In this document: positions 1 through 8,738 of the stretch, piece after piece
How positions within the stretch are numbered: the stretch's first letter is position 1
Layout of the letters: each line of letters starts with the position of its first letter
Assembly: GCA_934667095.1 (NCBI GenBank)
Contig: CAKULE010000003.1
Location: 84,177 to 148,176, forward strand
DNA: 64,000 nt
DNA from: an uncultured Oscillospiraceae bacterium
Lineage (GTDB): Bacteria; Bacillota; Clostridia; Oscillospirales; Oscillospiraceae
Direction of reading: 5' to 3'
Notes under the pieces: generated by a model
Database searches by the model: none
Seen by the model: the letters and a program-made list of their open reading frames with translations, nothing else
Told to the model about the DNA's origin: nothing
Program-made: the position numbers and the translations under genes

Positions 1-1
1 G

Positions 2-670
2 GAGCTGTTCCACACCTTCAATACCCTCTACGAACTGCACAAGCAGATCGTCTTCACCTCCGACCGGCCGCCTCAGGAGATGCTCCGGCTGGAGCAGCGC
101 CTGCGTACCCGGTTTGAGCAGGGCCTGTCCGCCGACATCCAGCCCCCGGACTACGAGACCCGCATGGCCATTCTGAAAAACAAGTCCATCGAGCGCGGTA
201 TTGCCCTGCCCGACCCGGTCCTGTCCTACGTGGCGGAGAACATCACCTCCAATGTGCGGCAGATTGAGGGTGTGGTGAACAAGATCATGGCCATTCAGGA
301 GCTCATGGGCGCCGAGGTAGACGTGGACAACACCATCCGGGCCGTGCGGGACATCCTGCGGGCCAAGGAGGATTTTCTCCCCTCGGCGGACACCATCATT
401 CAGGAGGTATCCCGATTCTACCAGATCGACGTGGACACCATCCGGGGCTCCAGCCAGAACAAAGAGGTCGCCACCGCCCGCAACGTGGCCATTTACATCA
501 TCCGGGAGATGACCCAGCTCTCTCTGGCAGAGATCGGCCAGCTGTTCGGCGGCCGGCACCACTCCACCGTACTCAACTCCATCGACCGCGTGGAGAAGAA
601 CATCAAGGAACAGCCCGAGATGGGCGAGATCATCCGGGACATCACCAACGCGGTGAATTCCGCCTACTGA
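2..670 (+). CDS. dnaA: Chromosomal replication initiator DnaA (3' part, 5' end outside window)
   Basis: Origin-binding AAA+ ATPase that opens oriC. The window starts inside the AAA+ domain; the frame is open from base 2 (ELFHTFNTLYEL...). Visible are the sensor-1 region TSDRPP, the arginine-finger segment RLRTRFEQGL, the lid helices, and C-terminal domain IV with GGRHHSTV (usual form GGRDHTTV), which reads DnaA boxes. About 222 residues remain of roughly 450. It is followed by an origin-like spacer and dnaN, the standard bacterial order. The Asp-to-His change in the domain IV signature is a small deviation next to origin boxes that also deviate from the usual consensus. Identity is certain; only the N-terminal half is missing. 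Confidence 0.98.
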   Translation, partial: ELFHTFNTLYELHKQIVFTSDRPPQEMLRLEQRLRTRFEQGLSADIQPPDYETRMAILKNKSIERGIALPDPVLSYVAENITSNVRQIEGVVNKIMAIQELMGAEVDVDNTIRAVRDILRAKEDFLPSADTIIQEVSRFYQIDVDTIRGSSQNKEVATARNVAIYIIREMTQLSLAEIGQLFGGRHHSTVLNSIDRVEKNIKEQPEMGEIIRDITNAVNSAY

Positions 671-696
671 GGTCTGCTCTTTCCCGGCGCGGCCAA

Positions 697-863
697 CCTT
701 CCACAATCTCGACCAAAACTTCCACAACCCTGCGGACTGTGGTGTCTATGTCTGTGGAAGTCTCTCCGGCCAGCGGCGCGGCTTTTACAGTGTGGAAGTC
801 CCGTGGAAAACTGTGCGGGCGGCCAAAGCATAGCACCGTCAAGGCTTTCAGCCATCTTCCACA
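697..863. other. oriC candidate: cluster of five TTCCACA-type DnaA boxes
   Basis: Five 9-mers with the core TTCCACA lie in the dnaA-dnaN spacer: 697-705 and 718-726 on plus, 753-761 and 791-799 on minus (TGTGGAAGT), and 855-863 on plus. Three of the five are identical (ACTTCCACA). The usual box TTATCCACA is absent, so this origin appears to use a variant box. Position beside dnaA and the A+T-rich tract that follows support the oriC call. Function is inferred. Confidence 0.75.
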
Positions 864-870
864 GCTTCCG

Positions 871-960
871 CATCCCCTAAATACTACTACGAACTTTATT
901 TCTTCCTCTCCTTATACCGTAAGTACTACCAAATAAAAATTGCCGGCGGAAGCACAGGCA
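871..960. other. oriC unwinding region candidate with DnaA-trio-like repeat
   Basis: Just past the last DnaA box (855-863) comes a short G+C-rich spacer and then TACTACTAC at 882-890 (TAGTAGTA on the other strand), with another TACTACC at 924-930, inside an A+T-rich stretch that is unusual for this genome. In Bacillus subtilis the DnaA-trio element has the same layout: box, GC spacer, TAG repeats. The match is by eye. Confidence 0.55.
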
Positions 961-989
961 CCCCGGCAAGTTCAGAAAGGAACGATACT

Positions 990-2105
990 ATGAGATTTTC
1001 CTGTGAGAAGGCTTTGCTCCAGACCGCTGTCACTACCGCCAGCCGCGTGGTAGCTTCCAAGAGCTCCATTCAGGCGTTGGAGGGCGTACTGATAGAAGCG
1101 GAGCCCAGCGGCCTGCGGATCAGCGGCTACAATCTGGAGACCGGCATCGTTACGCAGGTCGAGGCACAGGTGAGCCAACCGGGCTCCATCGTACTCGCCG
1201 CCCGGCTGTTCAGTGAGATCATCCGCCGGCTGCCCGACGACGTGGTGTCCGTCAGCGCCGAGGGCTGCAACGTCCACATCGCCTGCGGCCCCACAGAATT
1301 TGACATCCTCGGCAGCAGCGCCGAGGAATTTCCCGACCTGCCCACCGTAGATGAGGGCGGCAGCTTGACCGTCACTCAGGGGGCCCTGCACAGTATGATC
1401 TCCCGGGTCATCTTCGCCGTCAGTACCAATGAAAGCCGCCCGGTCCACACCGGCGCCCTGTTTGAGGTAAACTCCGGTCTGCTGACCATGGTGGCCGTGG
1501 ACGGCTACCGGCTGGCCCTGCGGCGGGAAAAAATTCTGGACTCCACGTCCTCCCTGATGTCCTTCGTGGTGCCCGGCGCGGCCCTGAACGAAGTGGACAA
1601 GATCTGCGCCGACAGCGACGAGCCCGTCACCATCACCGAGGGCGAACGGCACATTCTGTTCCAACTGGGCTCCGCCACCCTGGTGGCCCGCCGGCTGGAG
1701 GGTGAGTTCCTCAACTACCGCCAGACCATCCCCCAGAACAACGGCGTGGTGCTGGAAGCAGAGACCTCCGACCTGCTGCTGTCCATCGACCGCGCTTCCC
1801 TCATCATCAACGAGAAGCTGAAGAGCCCCCTGCGCTGCAAGTTCACCGAGAATCTGCTCTCCATCACCTCCCGGACAGCCATCGGTTCCGCCTTTGACAC
1901 CTGCCCCATCGACGGGGACGGCAAGGGATTGGAGATCGGTTTCAATAACCGCTATTTGATGGAAGCCATCAAAGCGGCCCCCGCCGGCCGGGTCCGGCTA
2001 GAGCTGAACACCGCCACTTCTCCCTGCCTCATTCTTCCTCCCGCCGGGGAGGAGGATAACTTCCTCTATATGGTTCTGCCCGTGCGGCTGAAAGCGGGGG
2101 ACTGA
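990..2105 (+). CDS. dnaN: DNA polymerase III subunit beta (sliding clamp)
   Basis: Ring-shaped processivity clamp that tethers the replicative polymerase and repair factors to DNA. The 371-residue product has the family's usual length and three-domain pattern: MRFSCEKALLQTAVTTASRVV at the start, the central VDGYRLALRR element, and a C-terminal domain ending in LPVRLKAGD, with the MVLPVR-type end that lines the client-peptide pocket. The start is set by AGAAAGGAACGAT just upstream of ATG. It follows the origin spacer and begins the run dnaN-rlbA-recF-remB-gyrB-gyrA. Only 3 bp separate it from the next gene, so co-transcription is likely. Nothing unusual was seen. Confidence 0.98.
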   Translation: MRFSCEKALLQTAVTTASRVVASKSSIQALEGVLIEAEPSGLRISGYNLETGIVTQVEAQVSQPGSIVLAARLFSEIIRRLPDDVVSVSAEGCNVHIACGPTEFDILGSSAEEFPDLPTVDEGGSLTVTQGALHSMISRVIFAVSTNESRPVHTGALFEVNSGLLTMVAVDGYRLALRREKILDSTSSLMSFVVPGAALNEVDKICADSDEPVTITEGERHILFQLGSATLVARRLEGEFLNYRQTIPQNNGVVLEAETSDLLLSIDRASLIINEKLKSPLRCKFTENLLSITSRTAIGSAFDTCPIDGDGKGLEIGFNNRYLMEAIKAAPAGRVRLELNTATSPCLILPPAGEEDNFLYMVLPVRLKAGD

Positions 2106-2108
2106 GCC

Positions 2109-2324
2109 ATGCAGGAGGAGAAAATCAAAATTTCTACAGAATTCATCAAGCTGGAAGCCCTGCTGAAATTTGCCGGCGTCGTAGAGACCGGTGGCGAGGC
2201 CAAGCTGGCCATTCAGGAGGGAGACGTGAAGGTCAACGGCGAGGTCTGTACCATGCGGGGCAAGAAGCTCCGCCCCGGCGACCGGGTAGAACTGGGCAAT
2301 GAGCTGGCCCTGCTGGTGGAATGA
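2109..2324 (+). CDS. rlbA: S4-domain RNA-binding protein (YaaA/RlbA family)
   Basis: Small S4-like RNA-binding protein of 71 residues, always found between dnaN and recF in Firmicutes and linked to ribosome assembly. The S4 fold is visible as IKLEALLKFAGVVETGGEAK, then IQEGDVKVNGEV and the R-G-KLRPGD loop that contacts RNA. Start ATG at 2109 follows the dnaN stop by 3 bp; the stop codon overlaps the recF start (ATGA), suggesting translational coupling. Length and position match the family exactly. The role in ribosome biogenesis is from family knowledge, not from this sequence. Confidence 0.93.
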   Translation: MQEEKIKISTEFIKLEALLKFAGVVETGGEAKLAIQEGDVKVNGEVCTMRGKKLRPGDRVELGNELALLVE

Positions 2325-3424
2325 CCGTCGATCACATTACGCTGGACTTCTTCCGTAACTACGTCCATCTGGAGGCGGACTTCCATCCGGGGGTCAACGT
2401 CATCGTGGGGGACAACGCACAGGGTAAGACCAACCTGCTGGAGGCAGTGGCCTATCTCTCCGGTGCGTCCTCTCACCGGGCCAGATATGACCGGGAGATG
2501 ATCCAATTCGGCGTGGACTCTGCCTTTCTCAAGGGAGAGGTGAGCAGCGGCGGCCGAAGCTATACGCTGGAGGCGGACCTGTTCCGGGGCAGCCGACGGC
2601 AGCTGCGGTCCAATGGAGTCAGGCTCAAAACCGCGGCGGAGCTGTCCGGCATCCTGAATACCGTGCTGTTCTGCCCGGAAGACCTCTTTCTGATCAAAGA
2701 GGGCGCCGCCGCCCGCCGGCGCTTTCTGGACGACTGCATCAGCCAGTTGAGGCCCCGGTATGCCGCCGCGCTGGTGGAGTACAAAAAGCTCTATGAGCAC
2801 AAGACCCGTATTTTACGGGACAGCGAGGAGAAGCCATCCCTGCTGGACACGCTGGACGACTTTTCCTTGCGTATGGCCCAGTGCGGCGCCATTCTCATCC
2901 ACTATCGGGCCCATTTCATCAAGCGCCTGAGGGAGATCGTGCCCGCCATCCATGCGGACTGCTCCGGCGGACGGGAGGCGCTGACCCTGCGGTATGAGAC
3001 GGTGTCCACCGTCACCGACCCGGAGGCCCAGCCCCGGGACCTGCTGCCCCAGCTGCTGGCCCATCAGGAGGCCCACCGGGCGGCGGAGATCGCCTCCCGC
3101 CAGTGCCTGTCCGGTCCGCACAAGGACGACGTGGCCGTGAACATTGACGGCAATCCCGCCAAGACCTTTGCCTCTCAGGGGCAGACACGGACGGCGGCGC
3201 TGGCCTTGAAGCTGGCGGCCCGGGAGGTCTTCAAGGGGGACACCGGCGAGTGGCCGGTGCTCCTGCTGGACGATGTGCTCAGCGAGCTGGACCAGCGGCG
3301 GCAGGAGTTTGTGCTCAACCGCATCACCTCCGGGCAGGTGTTCATCACCTGCTGCGAGGAGGAAAAGCTGGCCCGGCTGCGGGAGGGCAGGGCATTCCAC
3401 ATCAAAAATGGAACTCTGCTGTGA
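2321..3424 (+). CDS. recF: DNA replication and repair protein RecF
   Basis: SMC-like ATPase that helps load RecA at single-strand gaps and stalled forks. The 367-residue protein has Walker A GDNAQGKTN near residue 30, a coiled-coil-like middle, the ABC-type signature LSGPHKDD near residue 265, and Walker B LLLDDVLSELD near residue 310. The start overlaps the rlbA stop by 4 bp. It sits at the normal place between the S4 protein and gyrB. All catalytic motifs are present and length is normal. Start choice is supported by the coupled overlap and by the conserved opening DHITLDFFRNY. Confidence 0.97.
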   Translation: MTVDHITLDFFRNYVHLEADFHPGVNVIVGDNAQGKTNLLEAVAYLSGASSHRARYDREMIQFGVDSAFLKGEVSSGGRSYTLEADLFRGSRRQLRSNGVRLKTAAELSGILNTVLFCPEDLFLIKEGAAARRRFLDDCISQLRPRYAAALVEYKKLYEHKTRILRDSEEKPSLLDTLDDFSLRMAQCGAILIHYRAHFIKRLREIVPAIHADCSGGREALTLRYETVSTVTDPEAQPRDLLPQLLAHQEAHRAAEIASRQCLSGPHKDDVAVNIDGNPAKTFASQGQTRTAALALKLAAREVFKGDTGEWPVLLLDDVLSELDQRRQEFVLNRITSGQVFITCCEEEKLARLREGRAFHIKNGTLL

Positions 3425-3433
3425 GGTGGCGTC

Positions 3434-3712
3434 ATGTATCTGCATCTGGGACAGTCCGTGGTCGTACCCGACGATGCGGTCATCGGTATTTTTGATCTGG
3501 ACAACACAAGCTGGTCTTTCCGCACCCGGACCTTTCTGGACCGGGCGGAGGAGGAGGGGCTGGTGACCGAGGTGGGCGAGGACCTGCCCCGGGCTTTCGT
3601 GCTCTGTCAGGAGGTGGGCCGCCCGCCCATGGTGTACCTGACCCAGCTGAACGCCGCGGCTCTGCGCCGCCGGGCAGAGGAAGAGTTTCCGCCGTCTGCG
3701 TCGTCAGACTGA
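3434..3712 (+). CDS. remB: RemB/YaaB-like extracellular matrix regulator (DUF370)
   Basis: Small protein of 92 residues of the DUF370 family. The conserved N-terminal half (MYLHLGQSVVVPDDAVIGIF, then DLDNTSWSFRTRTFL) matches the RemA/RemB fold; in Bacillus subtilis RemA is a DNA-binding activator of matrix genes, whereas the recF-gyrB neighbour RemB (YaaB) is less well understood. The C-terminal tail (RRRAEEEFPPSASSD) is low complexity and probably disordered. It sits 9 bp after recF and 79 bp before gyrB, the standard location. Function beyond family membership is uncertain. Confidence 0.88.
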   Translation: MYLHLGQSVVVPDDAVIGIFDLDNTSWSFRTRTFLDRAEEEGLVTEVGEDLPRAFVLCQEVGRPPMVYLTQLNAAALRRRAEEEFPPSASSD

Positions 3713-3791
3713 GGCAAAGGGCGCGTTACCGATCCCATCAGAAGAAAATCATACAGCATTGATATATAACCCTTAGAACGGGAGGTTTCTT

Positions 3792-5735
3792 ATGTCTGAA
3801 GAAAAAGAGTTGAACTCCACCGCGGTGGAGCACGAGTACGGCGCGTCTGAAATTCAGGTGCTGGAAGGGCTGGAGGCCGTGCGCAAGCGTCCGGGCATGT
3901 ATATCGGCTCCACGTCGTCCTCCGGCCTGCACCATCTGGTGTATGAGATCGTGGACAACGCCATTGACGAGGCTCTGGCCGGCTACTGCAATTACATCAC
4001 TGTGGAGATCCTGGACGGCGATGTGATCCGGGTGACGGACAACGGCCGCGGCATCCCCGTGGATATCCAGCCCCAGACCGGCCGGCCCGCGCTGGAGGTG
4101 GTGTACACCGTGCTTCACGCCGGCGGCAAGTTCGGCGGCGGCGGCTACAAGGTGTCCGGTGGTCTCCATGGCGTGGGCGCCTCCGTGGTGAACGCCCTGT
4201 CTGAGTGGCTGCAGGTGCGGGTCCACAAGAACGGCAAGATCTACGAGATGAAGTTCTCCCGGGGCAATATCACCGAGGAAATGAAAATCGTGGGCGACAC
4301 CGACCACACCGGCACCGAGGTCACCTTCAAGCCCGACCCCGAGATGTTCGAGGACACCGTCTACGACTACGAGACCCTCCACAAGCGCATGCGGGAGCAG
4401 GCCTTTCTCAACGCCGGGGTGCGCATCCTCATGGCCGACCGCCGGGAGGGTCAGGAGCAGGAGGAGTCTATGCACTATGAGGGCGGCATCCGGGAATTTG
4501 TCACCTTCATCAACAAAAACAAGACCCCCCTCCACGACGGGGTGATCTACATGGCTGGGACCAAGGACGATTCCATGGCCGAGATCGCCATGCAGTACAA
4601 CGACAGCTATAATGAGATCATCGTCTCCTTCGCCAACAACGTTCACACCCCGGAGGGAGGCATGCATGAGGAGGGCTTCAAGCGGGCCCTGACCAACGTG
4701 CTCAACGCCTATGGCAAGAAGACCGGCATTCTCAAGGGGGATGACAAGATCTCCGGCGAGGACTGCCGGGAGGGCCTGACCTGCGTCATCTCCGTCAAGC
4801 TGACCGAGGCCCAGTTCGAGGGTCAGACGAAGGCCAAGCTGGGCAACAGCGAGATCCGGGCCCTTGTAAACAGCGTGGTGTCCGACAAGCTGGAGCAGTA
4901 TCTGGAGGAGAACCCCGCCGTGGGCCGCGCCGTGCTGGACAAGGCCATGATGGCCAACCGCGCCCGGGAGGCCGCCCGCCGTGCCCGGGAGAATATCCGC
5001 CGGAAGAACGCGCTGGACGGCGCCACTCTTCCCGGTAAGCTGGCCGACTGCAATGAGCGGGACGCCGCCCTGACTGAAATCTACATCGTCGAGGGCGACT
5101 CCGCAGGCGGCTCCGCCAAGCAGGGTCGGGACTCCCGGTTCCAGGCCATCCTCCCCCTGTGGGGCAAGATGCTCAACGTAGAGAAGGCCCGGGCGGATAA
5201 GATTTACGGCAACGACAAGCTGCAGCCCGTCATTACCGCTCTCGGAGCCGGACTGGGGGACGAGTTTGACGACAGCAGGCTGCGCTACCACAAGGTCATT
5301 ATTATGGCCGATGCCGATGTGGACGGCTCCCACATCCGCACCCTGCTGCTGACCTTCTTCTTCCGCTTCATGCGGCCACTCATCGAGAAGGGCTACGTCT
5401 ATGCAGCCGTGCCCCCCCTGTTCAAGCTGACCCGGGGCAAGGTCACCCGGCTGGCCTTCTCCGAGGAGGAGCGGGACGCCATCTCCGCCGAGCTGCGGGG
5501 GGACAACCCCAACGCAAAGGTGGACATCAGCCGGTTCAAAGGCTTGGGCGAGATGGACGCCCATGAGCTGTGGGACACCACCATGAACCCAGAGACCCGC
5601 ACCCTGAAGCGCATCACCATGGCGGACGCCGTTCGGGCAGACGAGATCTTCACCCTGCTCATGGGCGAAAAGGTGGAGCCCCGCCGGGAATATATCGAAA
5701 TGAACGCCGCCAAGGCAATCAATCTTGACTATTAA
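3792..5735 (+). CDS. gyrB: DNA gyrase subunit B
   Basis: ATPase subunit of DNA gyrase, which introduces negative supercoils. 647 residues, normal for the short Gram-positive form. Visible: the GHKL ATP site (YEIVDNAIDEALAG, then DNGRGIPVD and GGLHGVGASVVN), the TOPRIM domain (EGDSAGGSAKQGRD and DADVDGSHIRTLLL), and a C-terminal end at YIEMNAAKAINLDY. ATG 3792 is preceded by GGGAGG at 3781-3786. It is followed after 15 bp by gyrA, so the two subunits are co-transcribed. No deviation in catalytic residues. Confidence 0.98.
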   Translation: MSEEKELNSTAVEHEYGASEIQVLEGLEAVRKRPGMYIGSTSSSGLHHLVYEIVDNAIDEALAGYCNYITVEILDGDVIRVTDNGRGIPVDIQPQTGRPALEVVYTVLHAGGKFGGGGYKVSGGLHGVGASVVNALSEWLQVRVHKNGKIYEMKFSRGNITEEMKIVGDTDHTGTEVTFKPDPEMFEDTVYDYETLHKRMREQAFLNAGVRILMADRREGQEQEESMHYEGGIREFVTFINKNKTPLHDGVIYMAGTKDDSMAEIAMQYNDSYNEIIVSFANNVHTPEGGMHEEGFKRALTNVLNAYGKKTGILKGDDKISGEDCREGLTCVISVKLTEAQFEGQTKAKLGNSEIRALVNSVVSDKLEQYLEENPAVGRAVLDKAMMANRAREAARRARENIRRKNALDGATLPGKLADCNERDAALTEIYIVEGDSAGGSAKQGRDSRFQAILPLWGKMLNVEKARADKIYGNDKLQPVITALGAGLGDEFDDSRLRYHKVIIMADADVDGSHIRTLLLTFFFRFMRPLIEKGYVYAAVPPLFKLTRGKVTRLAFSEEERDAISAELRGDNPNAKVDISRFKGLGEMDAHELWDTTMNPETRTLKRITMADAVRADEIFTLLMGEKVEPRREYIEMNAAKAINLDY

Positions 5736-5750
5736 GGAGGGAAACGGACC

Positions 5751-8252
5751 ATGTCAAGCAAAGACGAATATCTGACACGGGATATTTCCTTTCCCGACCA
5801 GAAGATCGTAGAGATCAATCTGGAGCACGAGATGGAGAGCGCGTACATCGAGTACGCCATGTCGGTCATCGTGGGCCGGGCCCTGCCCGACGTGCGGGAC
5901 GGCCTGAAGCCCGTCCACCGCCGCATCCTCTATTCCATGTACGAGACCGGCCTCACCAGCGACAAGCCCTTCAAGAAGTCCGCCACCTGCGTGGGCGACG
6001 TGCTGGGTAAATACCACCCCCACGGCGACCAGTCGGTGTACGACGCGCTGGTCCGGCTGGCCCAGGACTTCTCCATGCGCTACCCGCTGGTGGACGGCCA
6101 CGGCAACTTCGGCTCCGTGGACGGCGACCCCCCGGCCGCCTACCGTTATACCGAGGCCCGGATGTCCAAAATGTGCAACGAGCTCATGCGGGACATCGAC
6201 AAGGAGACCGTGGACTGGGACCCCAACTTTGACGAGTCCCTGAAGGAGCCGCAGGTGGTGCCCTCCCGCTTCCCCAACCTGCTGGTGAACGGTTCCTCCG
6301 GTATCGCCGTGGGCATGACCACCAATATCCCGCCTCACAACCTGCGGGAGGTCATTGACGGCGTGATCTGCATTCTGGACAACGAGCATGCCACGCTGGA
6401 CGACCTGATGGAGCACATCAAGGGCCCGGACTTCCCCACCCGTGGCATCATCATGGGGCGCAGCGGCATCCGCGCGGCCTACGGTACCGGCAAGGGCCAC
6501 ATCCGTGTCCGCGCCCGGACGGAGATGGAGGAGTTCGGCAACGGCCGTACACGGATCATCGTCACCGAGCTGCCCTATCAGGTGAACAAATCCCGTCTGG
6601 TGGAGAATATCGCCGATCAGGTGAAGGATAAGCGGCTGGACGGCATCTCCGGCCTGCGGGACGAGTCTGACGGCAAGAAGGGCATGCGCATCGTCATCGA
6701 GCTGAAAAAGGATGCCAACCCCCAGGTGACCCTCAACCGCCTGTTCGCCCAGACCCAGATGCAGACCACCTTCGCTGTAGTCATGCTGGCGCTGGTGAAG
6801 GTCAACGGCCACCTGCACCCCCGCACCCTCACCCTGCGGCAGATGCTGGATGAGTACATCGCCTTTCAGGAGGAGGTCATCACCCGCCGCACCCGGTACG
6901 ACCTGCGCAAGGCGCAGGAGCGCGCACATCTGCTGGAGGGCCTGCTCATCGCGCAGGACAACATTGACGAGGTCATTCACATCATCCGCACCAGCTATGA
7001 CGATGCCAAGGAGAACCTGATGGCCCGCTTCCAGCTGGACGAGGTGCAGGCCCAGGCCATCCTGGATATGAGGCTCAAGGCCCTGCAGGGTCTGGACCGG
7101 GAGAAGCTGGAGGCCGAGTACAAGGAGCTGGAGGAGCGCATCGACTACTACAACCGCCTGCTCAGCGATGAGGGCATGCTCCGCGGCGTGCTGAAGGACG
7201 AGCTCATCGAGATCCGGGACAAGTACGGCGACGAGCGCAAGACCGAGATCGGCTTTGCTGAGGACGATCTGGACGTGGAGGACCTGATCCCCGAGGAGCA
7301 GTGCGTCTTTACCATGACCGCCAACGGCTATATCAAGCGCACCGCCGCCAGCGAGTATGCCGCCCAAAGCAAGGGCGGCATGGGTAAGAAGTCCATGTCC
7401 ACCCGGGAAGAGGACTACGTGAACACCGTGTTCACCGCCTCCAGCCACGACCATATCTTCTTCTTCACCGACAAGGGCCGGGTGTTCCGCAAGAAGGGCT
7501 ATCAGATCCCGGAGGCGGGCCGCACCGCCCGGGGCAGCAATATCGTCAACATCCTTCAGGTGGAGCAGGATGAGCGCGTCTCCGCCATGATCCACACCCG
7601 AAGTCTGGACAAGGACGACGTGTTCCTCACCATGGTCACCCGGAACGGCACGGTGAAGCGCCTGCCGGTGTCCGCCCTGAAAAACCTGAAGAACATCGGC
7701 ATCCGGGCGGTCACTCTGGAGGAGGGGGATCAGCTCATCGAGGTCAAGGAGACCGACGGACATCAGAAAATCCTCATCGCCACCCACGATGGCATGGCCG
7801 TCTGCTTTGACGAGAACGATGTGCGGCCCATGGGCCGCACCGCCACCGGCGTGCGGGGCATCCGCCTGCGGGAGGGCGACTACGTAGTGGGCGCTGCCCG
7901 GGCCGTGGAGGGCAAGACCGTCCTATCCATCACTGAGCGCGGCTACGGCAAGCGAACCCCCGTGGAGGACTATCGCATCACCAACCGGGGCGGCCTGGGA
8001 GTGAAGAACTACGAGGTGACGGAGAAGACCGGCCCCGTGGTGGGCGTTAAGGTGGTGGACGGGAGCGAGGATCTGCTGCTGGTCACCCAGTCGGGCACCC
8101 TCATCCGCACGGATGTGGAGGCCATCCGCACCGCAGGCCGGGCCACCCAGGGCGTCATCGTCATGCGCTTCAAGGAGGAGGGTGACGGCGTCATTGCCCT
8201 TGCTCTGGCCGAGAAGGAGCCCGCCGAGCCTGACGGCGGAGAACAGGAGTAA
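5751..8252 (+). CDS. gyrA: DNA gyrase subunit A, with Gln at the quinolone-determining Ser83 position
   Basis: DNA breakage-reunion subunit of gyrase, 833 residues. The catalytic tyrosine lies in AAYRYTEARMSK; six beta-pinwheel blades of the C-terminal domain follow (GRVFRKKGYQIPEAGR, GTVKRLPVSALKNL and similar). The gyrase box, usually QRGGKG, is seen as the related QSKGGMG near 7365-7383. In the quinolone-determining region the sequence is PHGDQSVYD: the residue matching Escherichia coli Ser83 is Gln (codon CAG at 6030-6032, residue 94 here), while the Asp87 equivalent is kept. AAGGAGGG precedes the start. gyrB lies 15 bp upstream and a SHOCT protein gene starts 3 bp downstream. Confidence 0.98.
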   Translation: MSSKDEYLTRDISFPDQKIVEINLEHEMESAYIEYAMSVIVGRALPDVRDGLKPVHRRILYSMYETGLTSDKPFKKSATCVGDVLGKYHPHGDQSVYDALVRLAQDFSMRYPLVDGHGNFGSVDGDPPAAYRYTEARMSKMCNELMRDIDKETVDWDPNFDESLKEPQVVPSRFPNLLVNGSSGIAVGMTTNIPPHNLREVIDGVICILDNEHATLDDLMEHIKGPDFPTRGIIMGRSGIRAAYGTGKGHIRVRARTEMEEFGNGRTRIIVTELPYQVNKSRLVENIADQVKDKRLDGISGLRDESDGKKGMRIVIELKKDANPQVTLNRLFAQTQMQTTFAVVMLALVKVNGHLHPRTLTLRQMLDEYIAFQEEVITRRTRYDLRKAQERAHLLEGLLIAQDNIDEVIHIIRTSYDDAKENLMARFQLDEVQAQAILDMRLKALQGLDREKLEAEYKELEERIDYYNRLLSDEGMLRGVLKDELIEIRDKYGDERKTEIGFAEDDLDVEDLIPEEQCVFTMTANGYIKRTAASEYAAQSKGGMGKKSMSTREEDYVNTVFTASSHDHIFFFTDKGRVFRKKGYQIPEAGRTARGSNIVNILQVEQDERVSAMIHTRSLDKDDVFLTMVTRNGTVKRLPVSALKNLKNIGIRAVTLEEGDQLIEVKETDGHQKILIATHDGMAVCFDENDVRPMGRTATGVRGIRLREGDYVVGAARAVEGKTVLSITERGYGKRTPVEDYRITNRGGLGVKNYEVTEKTGPVVGVKVVDGSEDLLLVTQSGTLIRTDVEAIRTAGRATQGVIVMRFKEEGDGVIALALAEKEPAEPDGGEQE

Positions 8253-8255
8253 GCC

Positions 8256-8738
8256 ATGATGAGATCAAGTCGGGACCGGAGGCAGGACAAGGACGCCGGA
8301 AATCGGCGGATGTTGCCCTTTTTGGTGATCCCCGTCATCTTCCTCATCGCCGGCATCGCGATCCTGCCGTACTCGCCAAAATTCGGGCTGATCTGGATCG
8401 TTTTCTGCGTGTATTTTACGGTGGTCATTCTCAAAAATACGGCGGGTAGGAAAGCCCAGCGGAAAGGGCCGGAGGGGAAGAGCCTCGTCCGTCCGGATCG
8501 GACTGCGCCCTCCCCCAAACAGCCGAACGGGCCCACATCCCCCGCCCCGCCCCGCCCCACGGGATACCAGGGGCAGAACCGGCGGACCTGGCAGTCATCC
8601 CGGGAGCATGACCACATCCGCTCCATCGAGCTCTCTCCCCAGCGAAAGCTGGAGCAGCTGGAGACCCTGAAAAACGCCGGGCTGCTCACCGACGAGGAGT
8701 ACCGGGACAAAAAGCGGGAGATCATGCAGAAGCTATGA
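8256..8738 (+). CDS. SHOCT-domain membrane protein, function unknown
   Basis: 160-residue protein of unknown function. After a basic start (MMRSSRDRRQDKDAGNRR) there are two membrane helices (LPFLVIPVIFLIAGIAI and FGLIWIVFCVYFTVVIL), a long proline-rich basic linker, and a C-terminal SHOCT motif of about 33 residues (RKLEQLETLKNAGLLTDEEY, then KKREIMQKL). SHOCT is a short helical domain found at protein ends in many bacteria, often with lipid or oligomer roles; no activity can be assigned here. AGGAG at the gyrA end serves as its ribosome site, and its stop overlaps the rnhA start, so it belongs to the gyrA-rnhA transcript. Confidence 0.8.
   Translation: MMRSSRDRRQDKDAGNRRMLPFLVIPVIFLIAGIAILPYSPKFGLIWIVFCVYFTVVILKNTAGRKAQRKGPEGKSLVRPDRTAPSPKQPNGPTSPAPPRPTGYQGQNRRTWQSSREHDHIRSIELSPQRKLEQLETLKNAGLLTDEEYRDKKREIMQKL

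Noticed and set aside
3738..5564. 608-codon open frame antisense to gyrB, and similar long frames antisense to gyrA, mfd, pnp and others
   Set aside because: These arise from the G+C-rich codon bias of the real genes; their translations are low-complexity (Gly/His/Val/Leu rich) with no ribosome site or domain.
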